A stretch of DNA of 64,000 nucleotides, taken from Streptomyces sp. APSN-46.1 (GTDB taxonomy: Bacteria; Actinomycetota; Actinomycetes; Streptomycetales; Streptomycetaceae). Numbering within the stretch: the first letter of the stretch is position 1; every line of letters starts with the position of its first letter. This document shows positions 9,240-17,120 of the stretch, piece by piece. The position numbers and the translations under genes were made by a program. Under the pieces are notes generated by a model that searched no databases, had not been told where the DNA came from, and was given only the letters and a program-made list of their open reading frames with translations. The DNA is taken from NCBI RefSeq assembly GCF_022815725.1, contig NZ_JALGRF010000004.1:150133-214132 (forward strand), read 5' to 3'.

Positions 9240-10052
9240 TTACGGGCTGGCCAGCGCGGGTGGGGCACCCTGGCTGCGGGGGCGTTCGTCGGTCATCCTG
9301 CCCCATACGATCATCCTGAAGGTGCTCGTGAACTCGGGCGTGCAGGTCGTCAGCGTGATGTACCGGCCCGCGGAAGTGAAGCCCGACCCCTGCGGCACCG
9401 GCTTCAGCACCGAGACGTTCGTCGGCGGCGTCTGCGGCAGCACCGAGGTCATCTCATAGGTGTAGTACGCGTCCCGCGTCTCGACCACGATCGGGTCACC
9501 CGGCACCAGCCGGTTGATGTACCGGAACGGTTCACCATGCGTGTTCCGGTGCCCGGCCACCGCGAAGTTGCCCTGCTCGTCCGCCGGCATCGCCGTCTTC
9601 AGCGCGCCCTCGGCGTAGTGCCCGACCATCCCCTTGTCGAGCACCTTCGGCTTGCTGATCCCCTCCGCCACCGGCACCTTCACGTCCAGCTTCGGGATGT
9701 GCAGGATCGCGAACCCCTGCCCCGGCTCGAACGCCGTCACCGGCGGCGCGGCGGCCCCGCCCGGGGCGGGCCGCTCCCAGTCCTTGAGCAGCGAGCCCGC
9801 GGCTCCGTCCGCCGTCCGCTGCGCCAGCAGGTTCGTGTACCAGAGCTGGTAGGCGACGAACAGCAGCATCACCAGGCCCAGTGTGATGAACAGCTCCCCG
9901 GCCAGCCGGCTGACGACCACCACCGGGCCGCCCGAGCGCGGGCGGCGCCGCCGCCGCCCGCCCCGCCTCCGCGTGCGCTTCGCGGCCTCCTGCGCTGCCC
10001 TGCGCCGCGCGGCCCGCCCCTCCGTGGGCGCGGACGGCGCGAGCGCGGTCAC
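9240..10052 (-). CDS. srtE1: class E sortase
   Basis: 270 aa with a very basic Arg/Ala-rich cytoplasmic N-terminus (~1-45), one membrane segment (~48-68) and a sortase domain with catalytic His168 (AGHRNTHG), Cys237 (TLTTCTP) and Arg246. It would transpeptidate LAxTG-type surface proteins such as chaplins to the cell wall. GTG 10052 overlaps the stop of the upstream pabA-type gene by four bases, implying translational coupling. The C-terminal half closely resembles the next gene, so the pair probably arose by duplication. Assigning the symbol E1 rather than E2 is by gene order only. Confidence 0.86.
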   Translation of the reverse strand: MTALAPSAPTEGRAARRRAAQEAAKRTRRRGGRRRRRPRSGGPVVVVSRLAGELFITLGLVMLLFVAYQLWYTNLLAQRTADGAAGSLLKDWERPAPGGAAAPPVTAFEPGQGFAILHIPKLDVKVPVAEGISKPKVLDKGMVGHYAEGALKTAMPADEQGNFAVAGHRNTHGEPFRYINRLVPGDPIVVETRDAYYTYEMTSVLPQTPPTNVSVLKPVPQGSGFTSAGRYITLTTCTPEFTSTFRMIVWGRMTDERPRSQGAPPALASP

Positions 10053-10687
10053 GCGACGGCCTTGCCCACCACCGGGGCCAGCCCCACCGAGCGCTCCACG
10101 GCACCCGCGTCACCGCACCGCACCAGCCAGTTGGCGAGCATCCGGTGGCCCCACTCGGTCAGCACCGACTCGGGGTGGAACTGCACACCCTCCACGTCGT
10201 GCTCCCGGTGCCGCAGCCCCATGATGATCCCGTCCTCCGTGCGCGCCGTGACCTCCAGCGTGTCGGGGAGGGTCTCGGGCTCGGCGGCGAGGGAGTGGTA
10301 CCGGGTGGCGGTGAACGGCGAGGGCAGTCCCTCGAAGACGCCCAGCCCCTGGTGCACCACCGGCGAGGTCTTGCCGTGCAGCAGCTCGGGAGCCCGGCCG
10401 ACGACCCCGCCGTAGGCGACCGCCATCGACTGCATGCCCAGGCAGACGCCGAAGACCGGGACACCCGTGTCCGCGCAGTGCCGGACCATGTCGACGCAGA
10501 CGCCGGCCTCTTCCGGGGTGCCCGGACCGGGCGAGAGGAGGACGCCGTCGAAGCCGTCCTGCGCGTGCGCGAGCGCGACCTCGTCGTTGCGCAGCACCTC
10601 GCATTCCGCGCCGAGCTGATACAGGTACTGGACCAGGTTGAAGACAAAGCTGTCGTAGTTGTCTACAACCAGAATGCGCGCGCTCAC
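10049..10687 (-). CDS. pabA: class I glutamine amidotransferase, PabA/TrpG type
   Basis: 212 aa. A single GATase class I domain shows the triad Cys82 (GVCLGMQ), His171 and Glu173 (QFHPES) and the N-terminal motif DNYDSFVFNL typical of component II of 4-amino-4-deoxychorismate or anthranilate synthase. It would release ammonia from glutamine for a PabB or TrpE partner, which is not in this window. GTG 10687 overlaps the upstream small-protein stop, and its own stop overlaps the next sortase start, so it is embedded in the sortase operon. The mycobacterial trpG gene holds the same place beside pknB. Folate versus tryptophan use cannot be told from this sequence. Confidence 0.9.
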   Translation of the reverse strand: MSARILVVDNYDSFVFNLVQYLYQLGAECEVLRNDEVALAHAQDGFDGVLLSPGPGTPEEAGVCVDMVRHCADTGVPVFGVCLGMQSMAVAYGGVVGRAPELLHGKTSPVVHQGLGVFEGLPSPFTATRYHSLAAEPETLPDTLEVTARTEDGIIMGLRHREHDVEGVQFHPESVLTEWGHRMLANWLVRCGDAGAVERSVGLAPVVGKAVA

Positions 10688-10860
10688 GGAGTGGCTCCCG
10701 ATCCCTCGTCCACCGTCACGTCGTTGAACGGGAGCAGCGGCTCGGCCCACGGGAAGACGTACTGGAACAGCACGAACACCACCGCGAGGACCAGTACGAG
10801 GGAGATCAGCGCGCGCACCCACGCGTTGCCCGGCAGATGCCGCCAGATCCAGCCGTACAT
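10684..10860 (-). CDS. small single-pass membrane protein
   Basis: 58 aa from ATG 10860. A short aromatic and basic N-terminus (YGWIWRHLPG) is followed by one strong membrane segment (~17-40) and a short acidic tail. The preceding GGAAGG can act as ribosome site. An in-frame start 12 codons upstream looks less natural. The stop overlaps the pabA start by four bases, so the two genes are translationally coupled. I recognise no domain. Its place between two class E sortase genes suggests a membrane accessory function, but that is only context. Confidence 0.7.
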   Translation of the reverse strand: MYGWIWRHLPGNAWVRALISLVLVLAVVFVLFQYVFPWAEPLLPFNDVTVDEGSGATP

Positions 10861-10950
10861 GCCGTCTGATTGCCTTCCGTTCCACGTTCGTCCCACGCAC
10901 CGCGGGGGCGGTACCGCAACAGACTAAAGGCAGCGGCCCGGGGTGGGGGG

Positions 10951-11739
10951 TCAGCTGCGCGATCCCTCCGGTCCGCCCTGTGAGACGGGCCGCGTACCGG
11001 TCAGTTCCGCCCAGACGACCAGCCGGTGGCTGTGTCCCCATTCCGGATCGCAGGTCGTCAGCGTCAGGTACCGGCCCGGGGCCGTGAACGGCGAGCGGCG
11101 GGGCACCGGGTCCACCACGCCGGTCTCGGTCGGCAGGACGCGCAGCGGCTCGTCGCGGACGGTGTACGTGTACCAGCTCGTCGCGTCCTTGAGGATCACG
11201 GCGTCCCCGGGGCGCAGCTCGGGGAAGTCCTTGAAGGGGTCCCCGTACGTCCGCCGGTGGCCGGCGACGGAGAAGTTCCCGGTGCCGCCGAGGCGGGCCG
11301 TGCCCGTGTAGTGGCCGAGGCCCTTCTTCAGCGGCTCGGTGCCCGTGCCCTCCAGCACCGGCTTGTTCCAGTCGGGGCCGAAGCGCGGGATGTACATCTC
11401 GGCGAAGGCGCGCCCGGGCGGGTAGCCGGCCGCCGGTTCGCCGGGGCTGGGCGCGGGGGCCGACGTGGCGGGTGCCGAGGCGAGCGGGGCCGAGGCGGCG
11501 GGTGCCGGAACCGGTGCGGGGGCCTGCTCCCGGGCCTGCGACCAGCCGGCGCGCAGCCGCGCCATCTCCCCGTCCATGGCCCGGTCGGCCTTGACCCCGG
11601 TCCACAGCAGTACGTACGCCACGAACAGCACGATCAGGGTGCCGACGGTCAGGCACACCTCGCTGAACGTCCGTACCACCAGGCGCAGTACGACGTCAAG
11701 GCGTACTCGTCGCGGACGAGGGGACCACCGGCTTCGCAT
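10951..11739 (-). CDS. class E sortase (third copy, divergent)
   Basis: 262 aa from ATG 11739. A membrane segment (~28-47) is followed by a Pro/Ala-rich stalk (~72-105) and a sortase domain with His161 (AGHRRTYG), Cys230 (TLTTCDP) and Arg239. The residue after the catalytic Cys is Asp-Pro rather than the Thr-Pro of the two neighbouring sortases, and the stalk is longer, so substrate use may differ. ATG 11739 overlaps the end of the upstream DUF881 gene by 44 bases and lacks a clear ribosome site. GTG 11679, just before the membrane segment, is an alternative giving 242 aa. It belongs to the minus-strand sortase operon. Confidence 0.85.
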   Translation of the reverse strand: MRSRWSPRPRRVRLDVVLRLVVRTFSEVCLTVGTLIVLFVAYVLLWTGVKADRAMDGEMARLRAGWSQAREQAPAPVPAPAASAPLASAPATSAPAPSPGEPAAGYPPGRAFAEMYIPRFGPDWNKPVLEGTGTEPLKKGLGHYTGTARLGGTGNFSVAGHRRTYGDPFKDFPELRPGDAVILKDATSWYTYTVRDEPLRVLPTETGVVDPVPRRSPFTAPGRYLTLTTCDPEWGHSHRLVVWAELTGTRPVSQGGPEGSRS

Positions 11740-12484
11740 AGTGGAGGTCCACTGTGCCGGAGTAGCCGGGCAGTGTCAGCGTCTTGTGCTCGTCGACTTT
11801 CCAGCCGAGCCCGTACGCGTTCACGTACAGCTGGTAGTTCTGCAGCGCCGGGGAGGCCGCGAGGGCCTTGCGCAGCGCCGCCGGATCGCCGACCGCCGAC
11901 ACCTTGTACGGGGGCGAGTACACCCGGCCCTGGAGGATCAGGGTGTTGCCCACGCAGCGCACGGCGCTGGTGGAGATGAGGCGCTGGTCCATGACCTGGA
12001 TGCCCTGGGCGCCGCCCTCCCAGAGGGCGTTCACCACGGCCTGGAGGTCCTGCTGGTGGATCACCAGGTCGTTGGGCTGGGGCTCGGGCACGTTGGGGAT
12101 GCGGGCGGTGGCGCCCGGCGGCGCGTCGTTGAGGGTGACGGTCAGGCCCTTGCCGGTGAGCGGCTCGGTGCCGGACGCGGTCCGCAGGGCGGCCAGTCTG
12201 GCGTCCTCGGCCTTGGTGCTGCCGTCGTCGCGGTCCGCGAGGGCGTCCACCCGGCCGCGTGCGGCCGCGGTGGTCTTCTCCAGCTCGGCGTTGTCCTGGC
12301 TGCGCTCGTGGATGAGGTCGGAGAGTTTCAGGAGGGACGCGTCCGTCCGGATGTTCGTACCCTTGGACGTGTTGAAGCTGGTGACGAAAATCAGGCCCGC
12401 CAGGGCGAAAATGGCGGCCGTCAGCAACCGGACCGCTCTGACCCGGCGACGGGGACCCGCGGAGGAGTCGTCGGAATTGCTCAA
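11696..12484 (-). CDS. DUF881 family membrane protein
   Basis: 262 aa. One N-terminal membrane segment (~18-37), a predicted coiled-coil (~48-85) and a C-terminal DUF881 domain with [19 protein letters not shown]. The start is TTG 12484, strongly supported by GAAGGAGAAGG a few bases upstream. DUF881 proteins are widespread in Gram-positive bacteria and have no firm function; some lie beside division genes. Mycobacteria also carry a DUF881 gene between crgA and trpG. It is divergent from crgA with a 92-base shared upstream region and appears to head the sortase operon. Confidence 0.85.
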   Translation of the reverse strand: MSNSDDSSAGPRRRVRAVRLLTAAIFALAGLIFVTSFNTSKGTNIRTDASLLKLSDLIHERSQDNAELEKTTAAARGRVDALADRDDGSTKAEDARLAALRTASGTEPLTGKGLTVTLNDAPPGATARIPNVPEPQPNDLVIHQQDLQAVVNALWEGGAQGIQVMDQRLISTSAVRCVGNTLILQGRVYSPPYKVSAVGDPAALRKALAASPALQNYQLYVNAYGLGWKVDEHKTLTLPGYSGTVDLHYAKPVVPSSATSTP

Positions 12485-12576
12485 CGTACCCTTCTCCTTC
12501 TACGCCACAGGTCCACTACGCTAACGGACGCCCGGGGCAGGCAAGGTCCCCCAGCGCATCGACAGGAGAGCCCCTC

Positions 12577-12831
12577 GTGCCGAAGTCACGTATCCGCAAG
12601 AAGGACGACTACACGCCGCCGCCGGCGAAGCAGTCGCAGACCATCAGGCTGACCAACCGCAGCTGGGTCGCCCCGGTGATGCTGGCCTTCTTCCTGATCG
12701 GTCTCGCCTGGATTGTCATCTTTTACGTGACCGACACCCAGCTGCCGATCGAGGCACTGGGCAATTGGAACATTGTAGTCGGTTTCGGATTCATCGCAGC
12801 GGGATTCGGCGTCTCCACTCAGTGGAAGTAA
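12577..12831 (+). CDS. crgA: cell division protein CrgA
   Basis: 84 aa with a basic Lys/Arg-rich cytoplasmic N-terminus ([11 protein letters not shown]) and two membrane segments (~30-52 and ~62-82), the standard CrgA layout. CrgA controls FtsZ-ring timing in Streptomyces aerial hyphae and is a divisome scaffold in mycobacteria. GTG 12577 follows ACAGGAGAG. It is a single-gene unit divergent from the DUF881 gene, with a DnaA-box cluster directly downstream. Confidence 0.95.
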   Translation: MPKSRIRKKDDYTPPPAKQSQTIRLTNRSWVAPVMLAFFLIGLAWIVIFYVTDTQLPIEALGNWNIVVGFGFIAAGFGVSTQWK

Positions 12832-12878
12832 CGGCGTCCCTGTAGCGCAGGAACACCGGCCGGGAAAGCTCTCCCCAT

Positions 12879-12945
12879 GAGTTATCCACAGCGTCATCCA
12901 CACCTGAGGAAAAGACAGAAGATCTGTGGATAACTCTGTGGAGAG
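12879..12945. promoter_or_regulatory. DnaA-box cluster with two perfect inverted boxes
   Basis: Between crgA and the rhomboid gene are two perfect TTATCCACA boxes in opposite orientation (12882-12890 plus, 12925-12933 minus), plus TCATCCACA (12894-12902, one mismatch) and a weaker minus-strand copy at 12937-12945. The two perfect boxes lie within 13-bp inverted repeats (12879-12891 and 12924-12936). They match DnaA consensus better than most boxes in oriC itself, about 18 kb away. The likely role is DnaA titration or control of initiation. I see no promoter tied to them. Confidence 0.75.
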
Positions 12946-12960
12946 TTGACGCCGGTGTGA

Positions 12961-13833
12961 TCAGGTGAGTTCGGCCGTCCGGAGTAGGACCACGGCGGCT
13001 GCCAGCAGGAATACCCCCACACAGGTACTCCATTGGACGAGGGTGCGCTTGCGGCCCGCGGCGGGCAGGAGCAGGCCCAGGCCGACCAGTGCGCCGGTGA
13101 TCAGGCCGCCCACATGGGCCTCCCAGGACACGCGCATACCGCCGAACGGCACGAAGGTCAGTACCAGCATGAGTACGACCATGGTCATCACCGGCCGCAT
13201 CTCGTACCGCAGCCGGCGCACCAGCACCACGGTGGCGCCGAGCAGGCCGAAGACGGCGCCCGACGCGCCGACGGTCGGGACGTTCGGGGCGTTCAGCAGG
13301 TAGACGAGCGCGCTGCCGCCCAGGCCCGCCAGCAGGTACACGGCGAGATAGCGGGCCCGGCCGAGCGCCGCCTCCAGCGGGCCGCCGATCACCCACAGGG
13401 CGAGCATGTTGCCGACGATGTGCCACCACTCCACATGCAGGAACACCGAGGTCAGCAGCCGGTGGTACTCGCCGGTGGAGACCCCTTCGACGGGGGCGCC
13501 CGGGAACAGGACGTAGCGGCCGAGCAGCTCCAGCCGGACGACGAGCTCGGGCACGGCGAGGCCCAGCAGGAACACCGCCGCGTTGATCCCGATCAGGATC
13601 TTGGTGACGAGGTGGGGATCGGCGGCGACCGTCCCGCCCGCGACCGTGCGCGGGGCGTTGGCGGGCGGCCGGTGGCCGGTGCCGGAGCCCTCACGGACGC
13701 AGTCGGGGCACTGGAAGCCGACCGAGGCGCTGATCATGCACTCCGGGCAGATGGGGCGCTCGCAGCGGGTGCAGCGAATCCCCGTGTCGCGGTCCGGGTG
13801 GCGATAGCAGCCCGGCAGGCGGTCGGTGTCCAT
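12961..13833 (-). CDS. rhomboid family intramembrane serine protease with N-terminal zinc finger
   Basis: 290 aa. The N-terminus (~9-46) has a B-box-like zinc finger with cysteines in CYRHPDRD, CTRCERPICPEC and CPDC. Six or so membrane segments follow, carrying the rhomboid catalytic Ser191 (GASGAVFG) and His240 (EAHVGG) and the HVEWWHIVGNM loop. It cleaves membrane proteins within the bilayer; the substrate is unknown. ATG 13833 follows GAGGGGACC. A 30-codon upstream extension is open but Arg/Ser-rich and not family-like. The gene faces crgA, with the DnaA-box cluster between them. Confidence 0.92.
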   Translation of the reverse strand: MDTDRLPGCYRHPDRDTGIRCTRCERPICPECMISASVGFQCPDCVREGSGTGHRPPANAPRTVAGGTVAADPHLVTKILIGINAAVFLLGLAVPELVVRLELLGRYVLFPGAPVEGVSTGEYHRLLTSVFLHVEWWHIVGNMLALWVIGGPLEAALGRARYLAVYLLAGLGGSALVYLLNAPNVPTVGASGAVFGLLGATVVLVRRLRYEMRPVMTMVVLMLVLTFVPFGGMRVSWEAHVGGLITGALVGLGLLLPAAGRKRTLVQWSTCVGVFLLAAAVVLLRTAELT

Positions 13834-14029
13834 CGGTCCCCTCGATCGGCGGCGGGATGCGCGGGATACGCGGGATACAGGGCCGCCCCGCCGGTCCGGT
13901 ATGACCCCACAATGCGTACGCATGGAGGACGGACGGGCGGGGCGGAAAGGTTCCCGGGCGGCGTCCCGCGGGGCGGCGGGGACGTGGAGCGGTGGGGCCG
14001 TGGGGCGGTGGGGCGGTGGCCCTGGCGCG

Positions 14030-14557
<528 letters not shown>

Positions 14558-14733
14558 GGATCTGCCTTCCATAGTCATCGCTGTCGGTTTCAAATACTCC
14601 CACGGAGCGCATCACGTCACAGAAATTCCTCCACCCGTATGCCCTGTCGCGCATGCCTCTCGGCGATATGGCAGGCATGATCCGACAAAGGGTGGAAAGG
14701 TGAACTGTGTCCGCCACCGAGGAGGAGGATCCC

Positions 14734-15426
14734 GTGACCCGCAAGGACAGCGTGCGCCTGGCCGCCGAGAGCGCCAGGGACACCGTGAAGCACGCGGCGG
14801 AAGTGGTGGCGCCGTACGCAGAAACCGCCAAGGACGCGGCTGTGCACTACGCGCACGAGGCGAATGAGCGGCTGGCGCCGATGGTGTCGCATGCGGCCCT
14901 GGAGGCCTCGCGGCACGCGCGTACGACGTACGACAACCATCTACAGCCCCGGATGCACGCGGCACGTGCGCACGTGCCGGCGAACGTGGACCGGGCGGCG
15001 ACGAAGGCGGTGCGGCAGACGCGTCGGGCGGCCCGGCAGGCGGCCGAGTACACGCAGCCGCGCATCGAGAGCGCGCTCGCGGCGGCCCAGCCGGTGGCCG
15101 AGGAAGCCGCGTCGCGGTCGGTGGCGGCGCTGGCGGCCCTGCGCGGCCAGGTGACGGCCGAGGAGGTACGGCGGCTGGTGCGGCGCCAGGAGCGGCGGGC
15201 GCGCGCGGGCCGACTGTTCAAGGGCGTGGCGGTGGTCGGCGTACTGGCGGGCGTCGCCTTCGCGGCGTGGAAGTGGTGGGACCAGCAGTCGAACCCGGAC
15301 TGGCTCGTCGAACCGTCGGCGGCGACGGAGCTCTCGCCGGAGGACGCCGAGCCGGCGAGCTTCGACGACGAGCTGGCGGAGAAGGAACGCGATGCGCGGG
15401 CGGCCCCGGATGACGAGAACCGCTGA
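14734..15426 (+). CDS. DUF5324 family membrane protein
   Basis: 230 aa. A long Ala-rich, charged helical N-terminal region (~1-165) with repeated amphipathic segments is followed by one membrane segment (~168-190, GVAVVGVLAGVAFAAWKWW) and an acidic tail. GTG 14734 has an ideal GGAGGAGG ribosome site; nine extra codons upstream are possible but weaker. The family is known from Streptomyces without assigned function. It occupies the place held in mycobacteria by cwsA, a CrgA-binding division protein of similar layout, but I see no clear sequence likeness. It ends at a strong terminator. Confidence 0.82.
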   Translation: MTRKDSVRLAAESARDTVKHAAEVVAPYAETAKDAAVHYAHEANERLAPMVSHAALEASRHARTTYDNHLQPRMHAARAHVPANVDRAATKAVRQTRRAARQAAEYTQPRIESALAAAQPVAEEAASRSVAALAALRGQVTAEEVRRLVRRQERRARAGRLFKGVAVVGVLAGVAFAAWKWWDQQSNPDWLVEPSAATELSPEDAEPASFDDELAEKERDARAAPDDENR

Positions 15427-15438
15427 CGCATGACGCCT

Positions 15439-15475
15439 GAAGGGGCCCGGATCCAGTGCGGATCCGGGCCCCTTC
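15439..15475. terminator. bidirectional hairpin terminator
   Basis: A perfect 16-bp inverted repeat (15439-15454 and 15460-15475) with a 5-base loop lies between the convergent DUF5324 and LysM genes and can end both transcripts. Confidence 0.85.
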
Positions 15476-15501
15476 GTCACTTGTCAGTTGGGTCAGTTGG
15501 G

Positions 15502-16053
15502 TCAGTTGGGGAGGGTAAGGATCATGCCCGGCCGGATGAGGTCGGGGTTGGCGCCGATGACGGCCTGGTTCATGGCGTAGAGCTCGCGCCAGCGGTCCTC
15601 GTTGCCGAGCTCGCGACGGGCGATCGCGGAGAGCGAGTCACCGGGCTGGACGGTGTACGTGCGCTTCTTGGCGGAGGCCGCGGGCCTGGCGGGCGCCGCC
15701 GGGACCGACTTGTGCGCGGCGGACGCGGGGGTGGGGGTGTGGGGCGCGTGCGTGACCGGCGGCGGCGCCGGCTTGGACCGCGCGACCGGGGGTTCGGGGG
15801 CCGCGGGGACGGACTTGTGCGCGGCGGACCCGGGGGTAGGGGTGTGCGTCACGGGCCTCTGCCGCGACGCCGGGCCGCCCATGCGATCGGCGGCCGCCTT
15901 GCCGCCATCGGCGGTGTCCACGTACTTCCCGCCCATGGTGGAGGGCGGACCCGCCGGGGCCGCGGACTGCTGCTCCCGCTGCTCCTTCGCCTTCTCGGCG
16001 GCCGCCTCGTGTGCCTTCTTCTTGTCGGACTTCAGAAAGTCGAAGAGTCCCAT
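15502..16053 (-). CDS. LysM domain protein
   Basis: 183 aa. The N-terminus (MGLFDFLKSDKKK) is charged and Ala/Glu/Gln-rich without a signal peptide. A Pro/Ala/His-rich middle contains a duplicated segment (TPTP.SAAHKSVPAAP). The C-terminus (~133-183) is one LysM domain with YTVQPGDSLSAIA and PGMILTLPN. LysM binds glycan of GlcNAc type such as peptidoglycan. With no recognisable export signal, such BON/LysM-like proteins may act in the cytoplasm or leave by an unknown route. ATG 16053 follows GGAGG. It stands downstream of tRNA-Ala on the same strand. Confidence 0.85.
   Translation of the reverse strand: MGLFDFLKSDKKKAHEAAAEKAKEQREQQSAAPAGPPSTMGGKYVDTADGGKAAADRMGGPASRQRPVTHTPTPGSAAHKSVPAAPEPPVARSKPAPPPVTHAPHTPTPASAAHKSVPAAPARPAASAKKRTYTVQPGDSLSAIARRELGNEDRWRELYAMNQAVIGANPDLIRPGMILTLPN
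15695..15846. repeat. imperfect direct repeat within the LysM gene
   Basis: Two ~47-base copies (15695-15741 and 15800-15846), 105 bases apart, encode the duplicated His-Lys-Ser-Val-Pro-Ala-Ala-Pro linker segment of the LysM protein. They differ at only a few positions, suggesting a recent in-frame duplication. Confidence 0.7.
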
Positions 16054-16210
16054 GCGTATACGCCTCCGGCGTGGTGTGGCCCCCCTGGGCTGGGTGCCTC
16101 CCCCCACTGTCGGACACGAGCCGCCGACAGGCCCCGCGACCGACCCATCCGGGCGACACTCCCAGCCGCCCTGACCGCGACCCTGCTGCCCAGCACCCGC
16201 CGCAGCTGAT

Positions 16211-16224
16211 GTTCCACGTGAAAC
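16211..16224. other. parS-like ParB site, one mismatch
   Basis: GTTCCACGTGAAAC differs at one base from the Streptomyces parS consensus GTTTCACGTGAAAC. It lies in the noncoding stretch between the LysM gene and tRNA-Ala and is the leftmost parS-like site seen. Confidence 0.65.
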
Positions 16225-16227
16225 ACG

Positions 16228-16269
16228 AAAGGTCCCCCGAGCAGCGTTTCCGCAGGTCAGGGGACCTTT
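16228..16269 (-). terminator. probable terminator of tRNA-Ala
   Basis: A 10-bp inverted repeat (16228-16237 and 16260-16269) with a 22-base loop sits directly downstream of tRNA-Ala on the minus strand. The rest of the 455-base gap (16054-16508) holds the parS-like site, the tRNA and the leader of the HTH gene. Confidence 0.6.
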
Positions 16270-16274
16270 TCTTG

Positions 16275-16347
16275 TGGAGCTTAGGAGATTCGAACTCCTG
16301 ACATCTGCCTTGCAAAGGCAGCGCTCTACCAACTGAGCTAAAGCCCC
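16275..16347 (-). tRNA. tRNA-Ala (anticodon TGC)
   Basis: 73 bases fold as a full cloverleaf: acceptor GGGGCTT pairing with AAGCTCC, D-arm GCTC/GAGC, anticodon stem CTGCC/GGCAG with loop TTTGCAA, and T-loop TTCGAAT. The discriminator is A, and CCA is not encoded. The anticodon TGC reads alanine codons. In mycobacteria tRNA-Ile and tRNA-Ala lie side by side downstream of gyrA; here they are about 4 kb apart. Confidence 0.97.
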
Positions 16348-16508
16348 GTGGAACCGGACGCGACCGTCCCTCGGAAGAGAGTGGCCGTTCCGCAGAACAG
16401 AGTACCGGGTGTACCCCCTCATCCCGCAAAATGATAGGGACTCCCGCGCTGCGACCACTCTCCGTAAGATGCTCGCGAGGTTCGCACCAGCGAAGGGGAG
16501 TAGTAAGA

Positions 16509-17057
16509 GTGGACGCAGTACAGCAAGAGGCCACAGCCAGAGCCAGGGAGCTTCAGCGCAGTTGGTACGGGGAGCCCCTGGGCGCGCTTTTCCGCCGGCT
16601 CATAGATGACCTCGGTCTGAACCAGGCTCGCCTCGCTGCCGTCCTCGGGCTGTCGGCGCCGATGCTGTCCCAGCTGATGAGCGGCCAGCGCGCCAAGATC
16701 GGTAACCCGGCCGTGGTCCAGCGGGTCCAGGCCCTCCAAATTCTCGCCAGTCAGGTGGCCGACGGGAGCGTCAGCGCGGTGGAGGCGACCGACCGGATGG
16801 ACGAGATCAAGAAGACCCAGGGAGGCTCGGTCCTCAGCAACAGCGGTCAGACCGCCACGAACGGCGGCGCACCGACCGTCAAGCGGGTCGTCCGGGAGAT
16901 CCAGTCGCTGCTCCGCTCGGTCTCGGCGGCCGGCGACATCATCGACGCGGCGGACACCCTCGCTCCCAGCCACCCGGAACTGGCAGAGTTCCTCCGGGTG
17001 TACGGCGCGGGCCGCACCTCGGACGCGGTGGCCCACTACGAGGCCCACCAGAACTGA
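16509..17057 (+). CDS. helix-turn-helix DNA-binding protein
   Basis: 182 aa. The N-terminal half (~18-70) contains an XRE-like helix-turn-helix (LNQARLAAVLGLSAPMLSQLMSGQRAKIGNPA split over the recognition region). A middle linker and a helical C-terminus (ELAEFLRVYGAG) follow. It is likely a transcription regulator with unknown target. GTG 16509 is preceded by GAAGGGGAG at a good distance; the frame is open further upstream but overlaps sequence next to tRNA-Ala and has no ribosome site. It is 63 bases before a Ser/Thr kinase gene on the same strand and may be co-transcribed with it. Confidence 0.82.
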   Translation: MDAVQQEATARARELQRSWYGEPLGALFRRLIDDLGLNQARLAAVLGLSAPMLSQLMSGQRAKIGNPAVVQRVQALQILASQVADGSVSAVEATDRMDEIKKTQGGSVLSNSGQTATNGGAPTVKRVVREIQSLLRSVSAAGDIIDAADTLAPSHPELAEFLRVYGAGRTSDAVAHYEAHQN

Positions 17058-17120
17058 CGCGGGCTACGAAGCCGGCGACAACAGCGACGACAGCCGAGAC
17101 AACGGGGGACGGGCGCAGCG

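Noticed and set aside
13834..14029. Gene in the ppiA-rhomboid gap
   Set aside because: Only low-complexity GGGGCGGTGG-type sequence and no ribosome site; no supported reading frame.
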